Shown: in pieces, positions 36,420 through 47,410 of the stretch
How positions within the stretch are numbered: position 1 is the stretch's first letter
Layout of the letters: the number at the start of each line of letters is the position of its first letter
From: Cranoglanis bouderius
Lineage: Eukaryota; Chordata; Actinopteri; Siluriformes; Cranoglanididae
DNA: 64,000 nucleotides
Direction: 5' to 3'
Assembly: GCA_023630585.1 (NCBI GenBank)
Contig: CM042544.1
Location: 24,011,256 to 24,075,255, forward strand
Program-made: the position numbers and the translations under genes
The notes under the pieces: model-generated
What the model saw: the letters and a program-made list of their open reading frames with translations, nothing else
Databases searched by the model: none
What the model was told of the DNA's origin: nothing

Positions 36420-37127
36420 TATCGGCTTAATAAACACCAAACATGCTATCCTCATTATTTGGCCATTATTTGTATCATAGTGTATGGCATTGCCCTATTC
36501 ATGTATCTGAGAAAGGAATGAGAGGAGAATGATGTTGAGATATTGTCTGCATTTGCTATTTTTGATGGTGAGAAGTAATATCTTTTGAAGTATAATTAGC
36601 CATTTTTGCTTGTCTTAGTGCCAACTTCACAGGAGACTACCGATTCTAATCAAGTGCAAAGCTGATGGAGGAGTAAAATCTTTTTCTTGACAGGCTGAGG
36701 AGGATGGAAAGTGCTGCTTTGGAGTTTGCAGGCTGGACAGAGCTTTTTGAAGCTGACAGTTTCCCTGCCACCTAAAAGAGCACTCCAAGAAGTTGGAAGA
36801 AAAATACTGTGTATGGAAGAGAAAGAGGCATGTGCTGAAACCCACTGCCAGAAAAGTGTGAGATAAAAGTAAAAGAAGCAGTTGTGGAGAAGAGGAGGAG
36901 GGGGGGCAGAACCTACAGATAACAACCACTGGGGAAAATAATAAAAGCTTTATACCTTCTACAAGAAAGAAGGATTTAATTAGGGGAATAAAAAGAGTAT
37001 CCACTTAATAAACAGGACTAAATGTACCATTTATTGTTTTTAAATGAATGGTGCCCATAAGAAGTGAAAGAGAGAGGTACATACTGAATGTAGAGTTCAA
37101 GTGCTCAATTAACTATGGACTTATGAA
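36416..37127. other. Gene-free stretch
   Basis: The minus-strand frames at 36627-37004 are rich in Ser/Pro/Phe and show no motif. The last five bases (ATGAA, 37123-37127) are the target duplication of the next LTR. Confidence 0.55.
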
Positions 37128-37819
37128 TGTTAGCTCTCCTACTCGCGGCTCCGCTACAGAGCCGCATATCCTCTGCATTCCATGGAGCGCATTCCTGGGC
37201 TATTCAAAGGAACTCTCTGGACTATGTCATGAACTCGGCGTTTGTTTATGTGGCCATGTGCTTTTTTGTTTTTGTGTTGTGTCATGTCTCTGCCCCCGCT
37301 TCCTGATTGGTCCTATGTTCTGATTATTGTGTCCAGGTGTCGCTGATGTAATCTTGTTTGCTTAGAATGAACTCTGGTACTTAAACCCATGTCTGTGTCC
37401 GCTTCATCGCGGAGTATTGCATTTGAATTAATGCAATAATTAAGTTAGGTAAGTCAGATGAGTTTTTGTTAATGAGTTTTGTTCAATGGTCAAAGATAGC
37501 GACGAAGCAAAAGTTTGTTTTCCGAAGTTTTTGTTAACCAGGCATCCCCTGGTTCCTGCTTTTTTTAATTTATGTTTTTGTTTACCCGGCGTCCCCGGGT
37601 TTCCTGGATTCCTGCCTCGTTGCATGATTTCTGGGACTGTGACTCTGTAAGTGATTGCATCTGTGTCTAACCCGTTTAGGAAGATTGACTTGCTTCTTTT
37701 GGATTTTTGGTATTTGTTTCCCCTCACTTTTAAATGTGCCTTTTTGTGTTGTTCCTAATAAACTGACCACTTTCCCCTGCAAGTGCATCCCGCTTCTTTC
37801 TATCCCTGGTGTCGTAACA
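37128..37819 (+). mobile_element. 692-bp solo LTR, gypsy-like, with perfect 5-bp target duplication
   Basis: Starts TGTTAGCTC and ends GTCGTAACA, so termini TGTTA/TAACA are inverted. ATGAA flanks both sides (37123-37127 and 37820-37824). It has a CCAAT-type motif (CTGATTGGTCC, about 37302-37312), a polyadenylation signal AATAAA at about 37758-37763, and higher GC content than its surroundings. The 5-bp duplication fits Ty3/gypsy integrases. No internal region is attached. Confidence 0.87.
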
Positions 37820-37824
37820 ATGAA

Positions 37825-38394
37825 CTTACCCAGCTAGTGAAGAATTGAGAAGTGTGTGCACCAGCTTTTATGAAGCAGAATTATAATTGTGGTCCTTTAA
37901 AAAATTATAATGTTGTATTTGCAACTAATGGTACTTCATTTGGTAAAAGAAATGTCAGTAATGAGGGGAAATTTTGTATAGTACACTCAAACCATTTTCT
38001 TTTGTGTTCAGTGGAGCAGTGCACCATTTGCACAAAATCAACGTCACTTCAGGAATTCAGATTGAGAGAAATGGAGAATGTCCATGGCAATATTCAAATT
38101 CAAAAGACAAAACATAATCTCATTTGGTGGTTTGCAAAATATTTTTTGGATTGTATGCAAAATGTTTTTGAATTAAATAGCAAATTTGATTTAGAGGCAA
38201 CATTTACTGTTTGTTTTGCCTTTGTATTTTGGACAGTTAAATGATTCCATATGAGATTAATTTAAAAGATTTGAAAGCATTAATCAAGACAGTGAAAAAG
38301 AGGGGCATTTTGTTTCAATATCCAGATGGCCAGTAACTGAATTTCATTTCATCAGTAAATGAAAACATCCAGTGAACAAAAGCACTTATGTAAG

Positions 38395-38447
<53 letters not shown>

Positions 38448-39903
38448 GTCAAAACAAAACAGAAGAATCCTTTGCTGACAATTGTCAAAATCATTACCCT
38501 GTGAGAGAGAGGAAAGTAAAAGGAAAACATCTCTGAGAACATTATGCCCTTCCCTCTGTTGCTAAGCAGCAGTCAACTGACCCTGGCTGAGCTGACAGGC
38601 CTAAGACGTCCTGAATATCATGGGGCTAAAACATAGAGGGTGTGTGTTGAAAAGAGTCAAAGCATGACAGCATACCATAAGAGGGGAAACATGACTTGTC
38701 TTTAGGTAGAACAAACTTGAACAACATCTTATACTTTATTTATTTACTTATGTAGTGATTATCACTCAAGGCACTAATGACGTAGTGAGTTTTGGTCACA
38801 CGTCACTTAAGGTGGGTGTATGAGTGTGTCAGATGACCCCTCCCTCCTTTTACCTTGGGGCACCAGCTAAGGATTTTCACCTTAACAGTATGAGAACAAT
38901 CCAAAAGGACTGTTCAGTAAATTAGAATTAATGTGAATTAGAGGGAGATTGCCGACTAACTTATGTGAAGGATTTGTGAGATTCTGGATAAGTAGTAGAG
39001 CCTCTGATCATCAACACAAGGAAGACACAGTTGTAATAAAATTTATTTTATTAACACTAGGCATGCGTATCACTGAGTAAATATCACAACTACTAAAAGA
39101 TACTAATAAATGAATATGCACTGCTAATGAATAATGGACAATGCAGTCGGGTCAGATGAAGAAGTTGTCACAGGGTTCTTTGCAGGCTGGGATGCATCAC
39201 TGAGGAGCCGTGTGGATCAGGCAATATCTGCCGATGTGTGGATCCTTACAGTCTGGAACACACAGCTAAAGGAGCCTTGAAGCTCACTTGGGCAATGGTC
39301 TGTGGATAGAGTCTTGAAGCTCACAAAAGCTTAACCTTAATCGTACCGTTGCCTCTCTCCTTGTCAGGTCAGAGATTCAGAACAGTTGTTTTTGTTAATG
39401 TCTTCTACTACACGGGCCGAGGACTCAGAATGTGATGTTTCTGTTAATGTCTCTTTCCTCGTTAGGTTAGAAACTCCAGGAGAACCAGGAGGTGCTGATC
39501 GGGGAGATACATTTATTCTTTTCTGCTAAGGAGGAAATTGTAATCTGGCACCTTTCCATTTTGGCAATGTAATTGGCTATTGATGCCAGAAGTGGTCACG
39601 GTGTAGCCCACCATAGTGTGGAACTCATTTGCAAGTTTTGCCTATGCATTATTTCTTTTCTGAACCTCTTTCAAAATATTATAGGCATTGTGCTGAACAC
39701 ATGGTTGTACTGTGTTGAAATGGTTGAACTATCACCATGCATTCATTTGTGTTACTATGTCAGCTCATATTAAATATTGTGTCAACAATAGTTGATAACA
39801 ATAGTTAATATGTTAATCATTTTCCATTAACATAAACGGTTCTTTACATGACTGTGAAGTGGATGTGTAACAGTTTATGTTAACTTTAAGGATTCAAAAC
39901 ATA
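37825..39903. other. Gene-free stretch with (AAT)n and an unexplained block at 38735-39600
   Basis: (AAT)n at 38399-38447. The plus-strand frame 37852-38244 (130 codons) is not recognised. The block from about 38735 to 39600 is less AT-rich; on the minus strand it has a polyadenylation-like AATAAA cluster near 39040 and ends CACTACA at about 38735, which could be a decayed LTR, but I found no matching other end or target duplication. Confidence 0.4.
38399..38447. repeat. (AAT)n microsatellite
   Basis: Uninterrupted trinucleotide run. Confidence 0.95.
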
Positions 39904-40955
39904 CAGTGCCCTCCACAAATATTGACACCCTTGCTAAATATGAGCAAAGAAGGCTGTGAAAAATTGTCTTTATTGTTTATTCTTTATTGTTTTGTCTTTT
40001 GTTAAAATAAATTCACAAAAATACTCTGCTGTCATGGATATCAAACAATTGCAAACAAAACACAGGTTTATTATATTTGTTAAATATAGGTGTGCAACAA
40101 TTATTGGCACCCTTTTAGTCAATACTTTGTGCTACCTCCCTTTGCCAAGATAACAGTTCTGAGTCTTCTCCTATAATGCCTGATGAGGTTGCCATGAGAT
40201 GGCCATCACAGAACCTTGATTTTGGTCAAATAAAAATAAGTGGTCAATAAACCATTTTTGTTTTCATTTTGATGTATGTTTTAGATCATTGTCCTGCTGG
40301 AAGATCCAACCACAGCCCATTTTAAGCTTTCTGGCAGAGGCTGTCAGGTTTTTATTTAATATCTGTTGATATATGATAGAGTCCATGATATTTAATATTT
40401 GAAAGAGTCCAGAGATGATGTATCCTAACAAAATGTCCAGGTCCTCTGGCAGAAAAACTGCCCCCACATTAAAGAGCCACCACCATATTTAACCGTGGGC
40501 ATGAGGTACTTTTCCATATGAGTACCTCTCTGTGTGTGCCAAAAACCACCTCTGGTGTTTATTGCCAAAAAGCTCTATTTTGGTTTCATCTGACCATAGA
40601 ACCCGATTCCATTTGAAGTTCCAGTAGTGTCTGGCAAACTGACAACGCTTGAGTTTGTTTTTGGATGAGAGTAGAGGCTTTTTTCTTAATACACTTCCAA
40701 ACAACTTGTGGTGATGTAGGTGACTTCGCATCGCATAAAATGTAGTTGCATTTTCCAAATGTGATCCTTGGAGATTTTTTGGCCACTCAAACCGTCCTCT
40801 TCACAGTGTGTTGAGACAATATAGGCACATGTCCAATTCCAGGTTGAGTCATAACATTTCCAGTTGACTGATTTTTTTTAAAACAAAAGATCAAACGGTT
40901 AAACAATAAAGACAGATTTTCACAGCCTTCTTTGCTCATATTTACCATTTACCAA
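39904..40955 (-). mobile_element. Tc1-like relic C, right end truncated
   Basis: The left end CAGTGCCCTCCACAAATATT is intact, with TA before it (39902-39903). The right end stops at about 40955 inside the inverted repeat ('ctttgctcatatttaccatt'), lacking the final ~30 bp. Transposase on the minus strand. Confidence 0.88.
40119..40870 (-). pseudogene. Tc1-like transposase remnant (relic C)
   Basis: Minus-strand pieces: a start-lacking helix-turn-helix tail near 40780-40865, then ITFGKCNY..., KASTLIQKQTQALSVCQTLL and WSDETKIELFG (40570-40600), which preserves the first catalytic Asp, then MGCGWIFQQDNDLKHTSK (40264-40320), which preserves the second catalytic Asp. The C-terminus near 40119-40200 is partly kept, but the SPDL/PIENLW region is deleted. 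It is better preserved in the catalytic core than relics A and B, but still broken by frame shifts. Confidence 0.85.
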
Positions 40956-41189
40956 GCTGGAGAACACTTAAGTGTTCTAAATATTACATATTACTGTGTA
41001 CCTTCTCCAGGTTCTACAAGGTTAACATCACCCCTCCCAGTGGCATAAGTACGATGGTATTCTCTGAACACCTTTCCAGTTAGTGCTAAGGTGGGGTGAT
41101 TCTTTATGACATTCTCAAGGTCATTATCACCATCCATGGGAGTTAGGGGGTGAAATAGAATGTAACTGCTGTTCCTTATCAAAAGCTAC
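40956..41189. other. Short unique stretch before LTR copy 4
   Basis: Nothing recognised. It ends in CTAC (41186-41189), the left target duplication of LTR copy 4. Confidence 0.6.
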
Positions 41190-42738
41190 TGTAACGAATC
41201 AATCATTACTAGCATTATTCTTTTCCACCAGAATAATGTAATGAATCATCTTTAAACATGAAAAACGAAACAGAAGCGCACGCTTGGATTCAAAGCACCT
41301 TTTTAAAGGAGACGAGTTTTAAAGCGTGCCTGCCTTATCTACCAGAATATGTAGTAAATCGGATGAATCTGCAACGTTTAAAAATATTCTCCACCAGTTA
41401 CAATTTATATAATGAATTAAAAGATGTTTAACACATTTAAATGTATTCTCCAATTTATATAAGGAATTAGCTCGACTGGCGTGAAATATATCTATATATC
41501 TAATCAACGCGTGTTGTGACCAGTTATAAATATACATCAGCCATTAAAGGGAATTCATGTATGGGCCCATTTGCATATAGATAATCAATTACAACGGATT
41601 ATAATTAATTATGACTATGCATGTGGTCTAGATCAGCTTTAGGTTTAGCTGTAGTCTAGTTTAGAATTATGAACTCTAAAGAGGAAGTTTATCCTTCTGG
41701 CCAGGAAGGATTAACAAAAGAAGTTTGTTATTAATAATAGAGCGGGTAGCGAGCTTCTTATGCAGTGAAGAAGGGACTCTATCACATGACCAAACAGAGA
41801 CAATCAAGCGTGGGATAATAGATTTTAATAAATAGGTGTAACTATGGATACACACAACTAACTCTAAGCAGACCATACATATGTACATCTATATACAAGG
41901 AAAGAAATGATATAGAGAGAAAGTAATTAAATAAAAGGGTAGCAGACAAAAACAACAATTAATTAGCCTTTTTCAAAACCAGCAACGAACTTAAATCTCC
42001 TGTAAACAGGGGTACAATCTTAAATGCAGATATAGATCCATTAACTATACTTGCATGGCTTCAGTCTGAAAGTTCGCTGGTTCGTCGTGCCATTTGAAAA
42101 GGCGAGGGCCATGAGGCGGTTGCATCTTTTTGTCCGGGAGAGAGAGATCCTGGCTTCCTCTTCCCGGGGCATGTGGCCCCGGGGGAGAGAAACCGGAAGA
42201 GTGTAGAAGTGAAGTTGAAGTGAAGTGAAGCTGAAGAGAGAGAGTGAGTAAGAGCTTCAAAGCATGGTGCTGTTTTAAAGACAACACCAACGCACACGCC
42301 TCTTTGGGCTATTGGCCAATCAGGATGTTGGATTTGTTGGCGGGATGAACTCTCTTTGTCTGGTCTCAGACCTGGATTTGCATGTCCTGGGAGGAGCCGG
42401 TTTAAACCGTATTATATATGAAATTAAGAGAAAGCATGAAATAATGTATCCCACTGCAATATGATATGCATAATCAATCGGGGTATCTCGAGAAGATTAA
42501 CCACATACCAAATTCGATGGACTTATGAAGAATATTACAGGTAAAACATGGTTACAGACATTTAAAATAATATCCTAAATTAAAACTATCTAAAATCATT
42601 ATAGTTATGTTACATAAGCACACAATATATGCAAACAAGAAAACATCACACTATTTGGACATCGAATAATTACATATAATTACGTGTTACAATCAAAAAG
42701 AGATTTTTCATTGTGTGTGTGCGCGTGTGTGTGTGTGC

Positions 42739-42774
<36 letters not shown>

Positions 42775-42963
42775 TGTGTGTGTGTGCTTTGTGTGTGTGT
42801 GTGTGTGTGTGTGTGTCTGAAGGGGGGGGTCGTGTCCTCTGCCGCATTCCGATGGTATCTGGACAAGAGGTTAGATAAGGATTCATGGCTCAAAGACACA
42901 GAGAAACTTATTTGCTAGATCCAGGCTGATTCAGAAATCAGATTGATACATTCAGACGGTACA
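41190..42963 (-). mobile_element. Solo LTR, copy 4 of the TGTAACG...CGTTACA family
   Basis: Plus-strand ends are TGTAACG and GGTACA (one mutation from GTTACA). CTAC flanks both sides perfectly (41186-41189 and 42964-42967). Collinear with copies 1-3 in reverse; includes two (TG)n runs at about 42714-42816, the palindrome CGGTTTAAACCG (about 42397-42408) and the AAAACAGCACC-type hairpin with one mutated arm (about 42266-42290). It sits only about 4 bp outside the left terminal repeat of the DIRS element. Confidence 0.88.
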
Positions 42964-42971
42964 CTACTCTC

Positions 42972-43158
42972 GATGCTGTGCATCAAACGCTAATAAGAAC
43001 ATTCTTTGTTCGACCAGTTGCGAAGTATGTGTGTCAAACACGCCAAGAATTTGGCCTAAATAACCTCGGTGAGTTACGTCATTGATAACGTGCACCTGCA
43101 GGTTATAAATAGACGTGAAACAGGCATACCTTCAGGTTTCTTTGTCTTCGAGACCGCT
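42972..43158 (+). repeat. Left inverted terminal repeat of the DIRS element
   Basis: The sequence from 'gatgctgtgcatcaaacgct' to 'caggcataccttcaggtttc' is the reverse complement, with scattered differences, of 47411-47562 joined to 49342-49379. It includes 'caggttataaatagacgtga' on both sides. The outer extension found on the right end is absent here. Confidence 0.88.
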
Positions 43159-43199
43159 TTGTGTGTGTGTGTTGTCCCTGTCTTGGTAAGTGGTAAATT

Positions 43200-44395
43200 A
43201 TTCCGGATGATGATCCGCACGATTTTTATTTGGAGTGCCTCGGGGAAGAGCATGCTATTGCTGCTCTTGAGGACACTGAGTGCGAGCACTGTGAGAGAGC
43301 GCTGCCTCTGAGCGCTCCTCGCACGACGACAAGGCGTTTGGGGAGCTACTCGAGGTGGTGACTATCGTGGTGGCCAGGCTTAAGTTAGACTGGTCACAGG
43401 AGCAAGAGAACCCCAGGCACTCCAAATTAGATGACAGATTTCTGTCGGGTGGCCAAGGCGAGAGATCCCAATATCGATCTCTCCCCTTTTTCTCCCAGAC
43501 CTCCATAGGAGTTATCTCGCTCATGGAGTAAGCCTTACTCCCCGCATATCTTTGATGTCGATCTATTCGACTATTGTGGGTGCCAAGGCGCATGGGTATG
43601 TGATGATGCCTCAGGTTGGGGAGACACTATCTCTCCCCTGGTAGTGCGTCGTCACTTAAGAAGCCTATCCTCCCCACCAAGCCTTGCAGGGTAACATTGT
43701 CGCTGGTGAGGAAAGCATTTCAAGCAGGCTGACCTGCTGAAGGACCTGAGCATGGGCGGCAGTATTAGTGAGGAAGCATTTTTCAGAACTTGGCCATTCT
43801 GTGGCATACCTTTTGCACGCTCGCTCTTCACGCTCCAAACCCAAGTTCGAATCCTGACCTTGACAAAAAAAAAAAAACGTCATTCATTTTTTTCACCGCC
43901 ATGCTCAGGCATCAGGACTGTCGGTCACCCAGCCCCGACCCAATCCGGTCTCACTGCGGTGAGAGTCGCAGAAGCAGAGTGTGGTGAGCTGTTTGCCCCC
44001 TCGTAGAGACTGGGGAGTGGCTCGCCGACCTCAGCAGCCCAGTAAGAGGCCGGACCTGAGGACAATCATTTCGTCCGGGAAGAAGTCCTGAGGGTCAAGT
44101 CCTCGGGACCGTGGGGTGTGCCCCTCCGGGGAGGAGTGCGAGAAGTTTCAACAGGAAGTAGACGCTCCTGCATGGCACCCTCAGGAGGCTGCTGTACAAT
44201 TTTCTCTGCCACTGGTGTTTCGGGGAACAGTGGCCTCCAGCCAAACATTAGGTGTTCGGTTGCCTCCTGCCATGCCTCAGGACACCAGACACCTAATACC
44301 TCCCCATCTAAGTGAAGTGGCAAAACTATTGCCCCTCTCAGGGAAACTGGAAGCGTGGAAGCTACTGCCGAGTATCTCTCCATGGGTCAGGCTAG
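43200..44395 (+). pseudogene. DIRS gag-like region, decayed
   Basis: Located between the left terminal repeat and the reverse transcriptase, where DIRS elements carry a gag-like ORF. The reading is broken into many short frames (for example 43752-44006 and 44116-44586), and part of it is disrupted by the SINE-like segment at 43797-43877. I infer its identity from position, with weak sequence evidence. Confidence 0.5.
43797..43877 (+). repeat. tRNA-derived SINE-like fragment with poly-A tail inside the DIRS element
   Basis: 'gtggcatacc' and 'gcacgctcgctcttcacgct' precede AGTTCGAATCC, a match to the pol III B box, and the block ends in 13 A residues (43865-43877). Similar sequence occurs at 23470-23545. 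Confidence 0.5.
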
Positions 44396-45060
44396 TACAG
44401 CCGGGTTTTTTTTGGTTCCCAAGAAAGATGGGGGTTGCATCCAATTTTAGATCTTCGCGGGTTGAACCGCTACCTCAGAACATACAACAAGTTCAAGAGC
44501 TTGACGATCAAGATGATTGTGTCTCAGATCCAGCCAAGGGACTGGTTTGTCACAATCGATCTCAAGGACGCACAGGAAGTTCCTGAGGTTCACTTTCAGG
44601 GGCGAAGCTTACCAGTATCAGGTTCTTCCATTCGGCCTAGCTCTGTCACCTCACACATATACGAAATGCATGGATGCAGCACTGGCTCCTCTGAGACTCC
44701 AGGGCATCCGCATTTTAAATTACATAGACGACTGACTGATTCTGGCTCAGTCTCAAGAGCTGGCGCTTCGACATCGGGATGTCGTCCTAGCTCATCTCGA
44801 ATCTCTGGGGTTGAGACTCAATGCCAAGAAAAGCATTCTCTCTCCTGCTCAGAGGACAATGTATTTGGGGGTTGTATGGGATTTGATCACAATGCAGGCA
44901 CAGCTTTCTCCTGCGCGCGTTGAATCCACTCTAAATGCCCTAAAGAATATCAAGCTAGGCCAGAGAATAACAATTTACTTCTTTCAGAAGCTTTTAGGTC
45001 TCATGGCAGCTGCATCCATGGTGATACCCTTGGGTCTCCTGCACATGAGATCGTTTCAGT
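44396..45060 (+). pseudogene. DIRS reverse transcriptase, frameshifted
   Basis: Recognisable segments in shifting plus frames: a FFWFPRKMG entry (44404-44430), HPILDLRGLNRYLRTYNKF (44438-44494), QPRDWFVTIDLKDA (motif A with the catalytic Asp, 44531-44572), KFLRFTFRGEAYQYQVLPFG and LALSP (44577-44650), and NYIDD (44721-44735, motif C with both catalytic Asp), followed by a stop. About two dozen bases are missing after LKDA. LSPAQRTMYLGVVWD follows near 44838-44885. Motifs A and C survive, but the gene needs several frame changes. Confidence 0.9.
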
Positions 45061-45757
45061 TGTGGCTCAGAGCCAGGGGATTTCATCCAAGGGCCAATCC
45101 CCAGAGGCAATAAGGGTCACGCGCCAGGGGCTTGGTACCCTTTCTATGTGGTTCAGACCTGGGTTTCTGACTTAGGGTCCCACTCTAGGTCCGTGTTGTC
45201 GTCGCAAGATGCTAATGACAGACACTTCCCTCATGGGTTGGGGTGCGGCCTTGGATGGCTGTCCAGCCCAAGGGATCTGGAGAGGTCATCTTCTCGACTG
45301 GCACATCAATTGCCTTGAAATGATGGCTCTATTTCAGGCCTTGAAATACTTCCTCCAGCAGTTAAGAGGCTACCATGTCCTAGTGCGGGTGGACAACACA
45401 GCGGTAGTCTCTTACATAAATCACCTGAGACCATTTCAGTTGTGGCTCAGAGCCAGGGGATTTCATCCAAGGGCCAATACCCAGAGGCAATAAGGGTCAC
45501 GAGCCAGGGGTTTTGTACCCTTTCTATGTGGTTCAAACCCTGGTTTCTGACTTTGGGTCCCACTCTAGGTCCGTGTTGTCATCGCAAGATGCTAACGACA
45601 GACGCTTCCCTCACGGGTTGGAGTGCGGCCTTGGATGGCCATCCAGGCCAAGAGATCTGGAGAGGCCATCTTCTCGACTGGCACATCAATTGCCTAGAAA
45701 TGATGGCTCTATTTTGGGCCCTGAAATACTTCCTCCAGCAGGTGCGGGTGGACAATA
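45054..45757 (+). repeat. Imperfect 380-bp tandem duplication across the DIRS RNase H region
   Basis: The unit starting at 45054 ('tttcagttgtggctcagagc') reappears at 45434 with an offset of 380 bp, including LMTDTSLMGWGAALDG (45209-45256) versus MLTTDASLTGWSAALDG (45588-45640). Unit 2 lacks 22 bp ('ttaagaggctaccatgtcct' plus two) and returns to the single-copy sequence after 'gcgggtggacaa'. Upstream of both starts lies a TGAGA-C-TTTCAG microhomology, which may mark the crossover. Confidence 0.92.
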
Positions 45758-46310
45758 TGGCACCGCCTGAACAGGGTAGCGCAGCAGGTCCTGCTGTGGG
45801 CACAGGACAAGTTCCTGTCCCTCAGGGAGATTTACATCCCCGGGTATATGAATGTGGGAGCAGACTTGCTGTCCAGACATGCTGTGACACTCGGGGAATG
45901 GAGACTCCACCCCGAAGCGGTCAGTCAAACCTGGGGAACATTTACAAAGCAGAGGTGGACCTCTTTGCTTCACAGGAGACGGCACAATGTCCCCTCTACT
46001 TCTCTTTGACTCCTCCAGCTCCCCTGGGTCTGGACGCCATGGCTCATACATGGCCCAGACAGAGTCTTTACGCATTTCTCCTATGACCAAGGTCGGTCAA
46101 CAGGGGTGTCGTCTCTTATTGATAGCGCCCCGTTGGCCAACCAGAGTATGGTTCTCGGATCTAATATCTCTCCTCGATGGCTCGCCATGGGCAATTCCAG
46201 TCAGGAAAGATCTCCTATCTCAGGCACAGGGGACAATATTTCATACCCGGCCCGAGCTCCGGAACCTTCACATCTGGCCCCTGAGGGGGACCAGCTAAAG
46301 CATGCTGGGT
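45061..46310 (+). pseudogene. DIRS RNase H and C-terminal pol region, duplicated and frameshifted
   Basis: Unit 1 preserves TDTSLMGWGA, HINCLEMMALFQALKYF and RVDNTAVVSYINH, the RNase H first Asp, Glu and later Asp-containing motifs. Unit 2 repeats the first two and then runs, out of frame, into sequence reading YIPGYMNVGADLLSR-like near 45835-45880 and KAEVDLFASQETAQCPLYFS at 45945-46007. ISLLDGSPWAIPVRKDLLSQ lies at 46165-46225 and the region ends with IWPLRGTS* at 46275-46298. Confidence 0.85.
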
Positions 46311-47310
46311 TCCCTGCTGATGTAGTAGAGACCATTCTAAGTGCCAGGGCCCCCTCCACTAGAAGAAGTTATGCCTTCAAATAGGACAAAAATTGGTGTA
46401 TGGCGCACCATGTAGACCCAGTTCACTGCCAAGTGGTTTCAGTGCTGGAATTCCTGCAAGGGAAATTATCCTCAGGCACATGTCCTGGTACTCTCAGAAT
46501 TTATGTGGCCACCATTTCGGCTTGCCATGCTCCAAGTGATGGGGTTTCTGTGGGAAAGCACCCCCTAGTCACACCCCCGGGTAAGTTGAGACCGTCCACG
46601 AGAGCTACAGCCCCTTCATGGGATTTAGCTATAGTGCCCGAGGGTCTGGTCGGCACCCTTTTCGAACCACTAGAGTCAGCACCTGTCAGGTCTCTGACCC
46701 TAAAGATGGTTTTTCTAATGGCTATTACTTCTCTGAAGAGAATTGGGAATTTTCAGGCTCTATCAGTCACACAGTCCTGCCTGGACTTTGCCCCTGGGCT
46801 GGTCAAAGCTATCTTGCATCCTCACCCTAATTACCTCCATCCTCGACCATGCATCCGGTCATTCTTGAAGCCTTCTGTCCTCCACGTTTCATGACTACGG
46901 AGCAGGAAAGACTTCACTTACTGTGTCCAGTATGTGCTCTTCAGATTTACGTCCACCGCACCAGCCAGTGGCTTAAGTCGGAGCAGCTCTTTGTATGCTA
47001 TGGAGGCTGCAATCGGGGGGTGGCTGCCACTAAGCAAATGGTTGGGTGAGGGATGCCATTGCCCTAGCCTACGAGGTGCATGGTCAAGCTTTGCCGCTAG
47101 GTGTTAGGGCTCATTCAACCAGAGGGGTTGCATCTTCTATGCCTTTGGCAAAAGGTGTCCCTCTCCAGCAAGTGTGATGCGGCAGGTTGGTCCTCTCCGC
47201 ACACATTTGTCAGATTCTATAGTTTGGATGTCCATGCTACTCCGGGCTTGCGTGTCCTTGAGTCAACATCCCTTAGGCATGTCTGAGACCTTCTTCAATG
47301 TTTGTGCGCA
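46286..47310 (+). pseudogene. DIRS tyrosine recombinase, frameshifted
   Basis: Begins near LKHAGFPADVVETILSARAP (46295-46354), with the N-terminal region VVSVLEFLQGKLSSGTCPGT at 46433-46492. Catalytic landmarks of the R-H-x-x-R-Y group can be placed: Arg in SLKRIGNFQAL (46730-46762), His-x-x-Arg in AHSTRG (47107-47125, in another frame), and the nucleophilic Tyr in PHTFVRFYSLDV (47193-47228). The mean length fits a DIRS recombinase of roughly 330 residues. At least three frame changes are needed. Confidence 0.88.
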
Positions 47311-47351
47311 CACACTACACAACCTTGGGGGCTCAGACACTTCCAGTGCGG

Positions 47352-47390
47352 CTGTAACCCTGTTCCCTGAAAAAGCGGGAACGAGATGCT
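47352..47390 (+). repeat. Internal complementary region of the DIRS element
   Basis: These 39 bp ('ctgtaaccctgttccctgaa' and following) are the exact reverse complement of 49377-49415 in the outer right terminal repeat. DIRS elements carry such an internal region, which is thought to template the repair of the ends during circle formation. Confidence 0.9.
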
Positions 47391-47410
47391 ACGCCCAATG
47401 CCGCACTGCA

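Noticed and set aside
36627..37004. 125-codon minus-strand frame
   Set aside because: Ser/Pro/Leu/Phe-rich with no domain; probably random.
37852..38244. 130-codon plus-strand frame just after the 692-bp LTR
   Set aside because: I could not match it to a retroelement or host protein, and the LTR is solo, so it is not called.
45686..46090. Minus-strand frames of 134 and 74 codons opposite the DIRS pol
   Set aside because: They are shadows of the plus-strand RNase H region, which carries the recognisable motifs.
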